Assembly: GCA_937915755.1 (NCBI GenBank)
Contig: CALGGR010000023.1
Location: 1 to 8,511 of the forward strand
Direction: 5' to 3'
Origin: an uncultured Fretibacterium sp.
GTDB taxonomy: Bacteria > Synergistota > Synergistia > Synergistales > Aminobacteriaceae
Length of the DNA: 8,511 nucleotides
Under the pieces are notes generated by a model. That model was not told where the DNA came from, searched no databases, and saw only the letters and a program-made list of their open reading frames with translations. Below, in pieces: positions 6,009-8,511 of the stretch. Within the stretch, counting starts at the first letter, position 1. Each line of letters begins with the position of its first letter. Made by a program: the position numbers and the translations under genes.

Positions 6009-7175
6009 ATGAGATTCGATTACATCATCAAAAACGGGCGGATCATCGATCCATCCCAAAATCTTGACGCTGTTCAAGATATTTACATCAGAAATTCGAG
6101 AGTAGTCTCGCTTCCCAACGGCGAAACTGCTGAATGTGAGCACATTATTGACGCAGAAGGCTGCATTGTTACTCCTGGCTGGATAGATTTCCACACGCAC
6201 CTTTTCAGAGAAGGCAGCAATATTTGCATTGATCCCGACATGATGGTAGCTCAGGGGACGACAGCGGCAGTCGATGCAGGCAGTGCAGGAAGTGCTACTT
6301 ACGAAGCGTTTTACAAGTCCGTAATCGCACAATCAATGATAAGAGTTAAGGCCTTCCTGACGTTATACGCTGGGGGTCAGCTTGATCCGAAATTGCTTGA
6401 GGACTTCAATCCTAAGCTGTACAACTTTGATAAAATCGAGCGAATTGTCGAAAAACACACTGACGATTTGCTGGGATTCAAAGTCAGAATCTCACGTGGC
6501 GTTGTACCTGATGACAAGGGCATGGATTATCTGAAAGCCGTTGTAGATGCCGCGAACACAATCGGAGAAAAAGTTGGCCGCCATTTGCGAGTTTGTGTTC
6601 ACACTACAAACTCGCCGATGAGTGCCGGAGAACTCGCCAGTGCATTAAGAGCAGGAGACATATTCTGTCATTGCTTCCAGGGCGCTGGAAACACTATCGT
6701 TCTTGAAGACGGCCGCATAGACGCAGGAATCATTGAAGCGAGAAAGCGCGGAGTCATTTTCGACTCAGCAAATGGCAAGGGCAACTTCGGTGTTAGGACT
6801 GCCGAAAAAGCATTAGCGGCAGGCTTTAAACCGGATATTATCAGCACAGACTTAACTGTTGATAAGTTCAACATGCCGCCATACTGCAAGAACCTTCCGA
6901 CGTTGCTCTCGAAGTATGTTACGCTGGGCATGGACCTCACCGATATTGTCAGATGCGTTACGGAAACTCCTGCAAAGATCATGGGACTTGAGGGCAAAAT
7001 CGGCACTCTGAAAGTCGGAGCTTTTGCCAACGTAACAATCATGAAGTCAAAGCAGGTTAAGATTATGCACAAGGACTTCAAAGACGATGAGCTTATCGGA
7101 GATATTCTGCTCGTTCCGCAAATGACGCTCATTGATGGCGAAATACAGTACTGCCAAACAGATTTCTGGTACTAA
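6009..7175 (+). CDS. Amidohydrolase/deacetylase family metallohydrolase (COG3964-like), 388 aa
   Basis: A cytosolic TIM-barrel amidohydrolase with a binuclear metal site. Seen in order: the N-terminal beta-sandwich opening DYIIKNGRIIDPSQNLD (4-20), H62-x-H64 after PGWIDFHTH, K158 (LGFKVRIS) as the probable carboxylated bridging lysine, H198 (VCVHTTN), H221 (CHCFQG), and D281 (ISTDLT) as the catalytic aspartate. The end PAKIMGLEGKIGTLKVGAFANVTI (321-344) returns to the sandwich domain. The set fits the EF_0837/Atu3266-like group rather than true dihydroorotase. From memory, some relatives hydrolyse acetyl esters of (R)-2-hydroxy acids such as acetyl-(R)-mandelate; specificity here is not known. 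The gene follows the permease by one base; GGGG (5996-5999) may act as its ribosome site, and coupling is likely. A terminator closes the operon. Confidence 0.9.
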   Translation: MRFDYIIKNGRIIDPSQNLDAVQDIYIRNSRVVSLPNGETAECEHIIDAEGCIVTPGWIDFHTHLFREGSNICIDPDMMVAQGTTAAVDAGSAGSATYEAFYKSVIAQSMIRVKAFLTLYAGGQLDPKLLEDFNPKLYNFDKIERIVEKHTDDLLGFKVRISRGVVPDDKGMDYLKAVVDAANTIGEKVGRHLRVCVHTTNSPMSAGELASALRAGDIFCHCFQGAGNTIVLEDGRIDAGIIEARKRGVIFDSANGKGNFGVRTAEKALAAGFKPDIISTDLTVDKFNMPPYCKNLPTLLSKYVTLGMDLTDIVRCVTETPAKIMGLEGKIGTLKVGAFANVTIMKSKQVKIMHKDFKDDELIGDILLVPQMTLIDGEIQYCQTDFWY

Positions 7176-7193
7176 GAGCTTCTAGTACTAAGA
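7169..7193 (+). repeat. 9-bp direct repeat (GTACTAAGA) at the amidohydrolase stop
   Basis: GTACTAAGA occurs at 7169-7177, spanning the stop codon, and again at 7185-7193, a 16-bp period. It lies just before the terminator stem. Probably a small local duplication; no function is evident. Confidence 0.4.
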
Positions 7194-7199
7194 ACACCG

Positions 7200-7230
7200 A
7201 ACTCCCCAGTTTATTTGGGGAGTTTTTATA
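7200..7230 (+). terminator. Rho-independent terminator of the permease-amidohydrolase operon
   Basis: ACTCCCCA (7201-7208) pairs perfectly with TGGGGAGT (7216-7223), extended by A7200-T7224, around a seven-base loop (GTTTATT). A T-rich run follows (TTTTTATATTTTT). It lies 25 bases after the amidohydrolase stop and before the promoter of the XRE gene, so it ends the operon. Confidence 0.92.
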
Positions 7231-7302
7231 TTTTTCATATTTAGCAAATTTCACTTAACTATCTGCTTTCAGCAACACAACAGCTTCTAAATAATGCCCT
7301 AC

Positions 7303-7332
7303 TTGCATAAAAGATATATTCTCTAGTATAAT
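7303..7332 (+). promoter_or_regulatory. Promoter of the XRE regulator gene
   Basis: TTGCAT (7303-7308) and a perfect TATAAT (7327-7332) are separated by 18 bases, placing the start near 7339, about 34 bases before the ATG. TCTAG copies at 7322-7326 and 7344-7348 bracket the -10 box at a 22-base spacing and could be an operator for autoregulation. Confidence 0.55.
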
Positions 7333-7372
7333 ATATCAAAACTTCTAGATTTCATGAAAGGTGAACTCAAAA

Positions 7373-7699
7373 ATGCCAATATCGAGCAACATTCGTATTC
7401 TTCGCAAGAAAGCTGATCTCACACAGATCGACGTTGCAAAAGCTCTCGGGGTCTCCATCGCCACATTCAGACGCTGGGAAGCAGGCGAGACCGCCCCAAC
7501 AGGCACAAGGATCGTTGAACTCGCAAAGATTCTTCAGGTTGAGCCTGAGAGTCTTGTTTCGGAGAATAAGCCGGTCAGCCAGGCTGTTCCGAACAGCAAT
7601 GCGCTCGTCTTTGAAAAGGGAGAACTGAGAATAAAACTCCCTGCCACTGAGAAGGGCTATGAACTTTTCAACCGACTTGTCGAAAGGATCACAGGCTAA
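7373..7699 (+). CDS. XRE-family helix-turn-helix regulator, 108 aa
   Basis: A Cro/C1-type HTH domain covers about residues 6-61: NIRILRKKADLTQIDVAKALGVS, then ATFRRWEAGETAPTG, then RIVELAKILQVEPESLV. This is a near-canonical HTH_3 layout, with TQIDVAKALGVSIATFRRWE as the helix-turn-helix. After a short linker (about 63-76) comes a small C-terminal segment, ALVFEKGELRIKLPATEKGYELFNRLVERI, which has a strand-helix look and could serve dimerisation or ligand sensing; I do not recognise it. ATG 7373 is chosen because AAAGG (7357-7361) lies 11 bases before it; GTG 7361 would overlap that site. The gene has its own promoter after the upstream terminator, so it is monocistronic. Its target is unknown; self-control or control of the neighbouring operon is possible. 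Confidence 0.88.
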   Translation: MPISSNIRILRKKADLTQIDVAKALGVSIATFRRWEAGETAPTGTRIVELAKILQVEPESLVSENKPVSQAVPNSNALVFEKGELRIKLPATEKGYELFNRLVERITG

Positions 7700-7920
7700 G
7701 CCGTAACCGTGCTCAGCCGCAACTGCCTGAAGAACTGACAACTGCCTGAGACCGGAAGGCACCATAAAACTTTCTTACGACGAAAAAGAAATGCTGTTTT
7801 TTGACTATATCCCCTCTTCTTATGCAGCTTATCTTTGACGTTAGTTTTCTAGTATTTACGACGCTCTTGAAGGGGAGAGCTGAATTTTAGCTAAAACGCA
7901 TTGCTCTGCTCAACATAGTG
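7700..7920. other. Intergenic region without a recognised gene
   Basis: Nothing convincing is encoded here. Visible items are a 10-bp direct repeat AACTGCCTGA at 7721-7730 and 7740-7749 (19-bp period), and a weak stem TGCCT/AGGCA (7743-7747 with 7757-7761) with no T-run. A TTCTAGTA octamer at 7847-7854 matches the one at 7180-7187. No clear terminator for the XRE gene was found. Confidence 0.5.
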
Positions 7921-8164
7921 CTTAATACGTGCCAGAATGTGCCCGAAGATGGTTAAAGGCTATTGAAGCTGTCTGCCCATGCAGTAAATAGCCTAATTCG
8001 TTTCGAAGGGGCTTTCTTCGAAGGTCCTCGATACCTATTCGAGGATTCCCTTCATTACGGAACTTCACCGCATTCAGACGGACTTTGCTCTATCCTGCGG
8101 ACTCTGCTTCATTCTGTGACTTGAATATAGGGGCGGGCACGAACGGGTGCACTTGAGCAAATAC
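7921..8164 (-). other. Structured non-coding region, possibly a mobile-element (TnpB/omega-RNA-like) remnant
   Basis: The stretch holds nested secondary structure. AGGCTATT (7957-7964) pairs with AATAGCCT (7987-7994). TCCTCG (8025-8030) pairs with CGAGGA (8040-8045), extended by GAAGG (8020-8024) with CCTTC (8049-8053). CCGCA (8068-8072) pairs with TGCGG (8096-8100). TTCGAAGG is repeated at 8002-8009 and 8017-8024, and a degenerate 19-bp repeat starts CGGACT at 8079 and 8098. Read on the minus strand, GAATC followed by the CCTCG/CGAGG stem resembles the 3' end of IS200/IS605 tnpB transcripts. The 8089-7925 minus frame contains LNAVKFRNEG, loosely like the late TnpB NAA..N..NEG motif. No Cys-rich finger or transposase body is present, so this is at most a decayed fragment. 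Confidence 0.25.
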
Positions 8165-8494
8165 TCACATCAGGCTCGTCAATGCCGCTCGCAGTTTTTC
8201 TATCTCGGCGTTCAGTGCTGAAATCCTTTCCTTCAGAATTGCATTCTCGATAATGAGCGACTGTCTGTCAATCAACGCTTCACTTCTTTCCGGCAACTTG
8301 GCTGATCCCACCGGTTGGGCTGATCCCGCCGGCTTGGCAGATACAGTTCTCTCTGCCTTACGTTCGGCCGGCTCAATGACTTTCACCGGCTCAGTCGGCA
8401 CAGCCGCAACAGCCGGAGTATCCGTTATGTGTTCAGGTTCTTTCACAAGGGTACGACTTGACCTCCTACCCTTCACTTTAGCTTTAGACGGCAT
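8165..8494 (-). CDS. Ala/Pro/Lys-rich protein with C-terminal coiled coil, unknown function; may extend past the right edge
   Basis: I do not recognise a family. The N-terminal 20 residues are basic (MPSKAKVKGRRSSRTLVK). A low-complexity middle (about 21-70) is rich in Ala, Pro, Glu and Lys and contains three hexapeptide-like units (SAKPAG, SAQPVG, SAKLPE) from an 18-bp tandem repeat. Residues about 74-107 (IDRQSLIIENAILKERIS, then NAEIEKLRAALTSL) form a strongly predicted coiled coil with regular Ile/Leu spacing. This layout suits a nucleic-acid or scaffold-binding protein that oligomerises through its tail. The ATG at 8494 has GAAGG about seven bases upstream, but the frame stays open to the edge and reads PSKAL just before MPSKAK, so the real start may lie outside. 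There is no signal peptide or membrane segment. Confidence 0.6.
   Translation of the reverse strand: MPSKAKVKGRRSSRTLVKEPEHITDTPAVAAVPTEPVKVIEPAERKAERTVSAKPAGSAQPVGSAKLPERSEALIDRQSLIIENAILKERISALNAEIEKLRAALTSLM
8290..8343 (-). repeat. Three imperfect 18-bp tandem repeats inside the coiled-coil protein gene
   Basis: Units at 8290-8307, 8308-8325 and 8326-8343 share a TTGGCTGATC-like core (GTTGGGCTGATC in the second, CTTGGCAGAT in the third). They encode the successive SAKPAG / SAQPVG / SAKLPE hexapeptides on the minus strand, so copy number could change without a frameshift. Confidence 0.7.
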
Positions 8495-8511
8495 TAATGC
8501 CTTCGACGGCT

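Noticed and set aside
6668..7132. 154-codon open frame on the minus strand
   Set aside because: It lies wholly inside the amidohydrolase gene, opposite strand, with no ribosome site and no recognisable domain.
7367..7765. 132-codon open frame on the minus strand
   Set aside because: It is antisense to the XRE gene, whose HTH domain is clear; the antisense product has no family features.
7925..8089. 55-codon stop-free stretch on the minus strand, in frame with the coiled-coil gene beyond two stops
   Set aside because: A run of this length is expected by chance at a rate of several percent per frame, and it has no start codon with a ribosome site. It is mentioned only as weak support for a mobile-element remnant.

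Overview
This window reads as a bacterial chromosome segment of intermediate GC content with AT-rich intergenic regions. Standard Shine-Dalgarno sites and sigma70-type promoters are visible. The gene set (GntP-type permease with a COG3964-like amidohydrolase, an Rpn/PD-(D/E)XK nuclease, a DUF6465-like protein) suggests a fermentative anaerobe, perhaps Synergistota or Clostridia. That assignment is an impression from gene content, not a tested placement.

Layout. (1) 1-1595 is an accessory, mobile-DNA-flavoured block. It holds the C-terminal end of a tyrosine recombinase, a small ribbon-helix-helix (RHH) protein preceded by two 12-bp direct repeats, and on the minus strand an Rpn/YhgA-like nuclease. 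(2) 1682-4305 is a compact plus-strand run. It contains a transposase-type HTH protein with a DUF6465-like tail, a D-2-hydroxyacid dehydrogenase, a hexapeptide-repeat sugar-type O-acetyltransferase, a YjdJ-type GNAT protein and an HD-domain hydrolase. The last genes overlap or nearly touch, so they are probably one transcription unit. (3) 4298-4567 (minus) is a GIY-YIG nuclease-domain protein whose end overlaps the HD gene. (4) 4622-7230 is a self-contained operon: a good promoter (TTTACT-17-TATAAT), a GntP-family permease, a COG3964-like metallo-amidohydrolase, then a strong intrinsic terminator. (5) 7303-7699 is an XRE-type regulator with its own promoter. (6) 7700-8164 has no convincing gene but contains hairpins and short repeats that may be remnants of a mobile element. 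(7) 8165 to the right edge (minus) encodes an Ala/Pro/Lys-rich protein with a C-terminal coiled coil, possibly cut by the window edge.

How the genes may work together: the permease-amidohydrolase pair looks like uptake plus hydrolysis of an acylated organic acid. The nearby D-2-hydroxyacid dehydrogenase could process a released (R)-2-hydroxy acid, but this link is inference. No CRISPR array, rRNA or tRNA was seen. I found no clear evidence of a wholly new system. The most unusual items are the HTH-DUF6465 fusion, the apparently leaderless divergent promoter of the nuclease, the 17-bp-spaced repeats before the RHH gene, and the structured 7.9-8.16 kb region.
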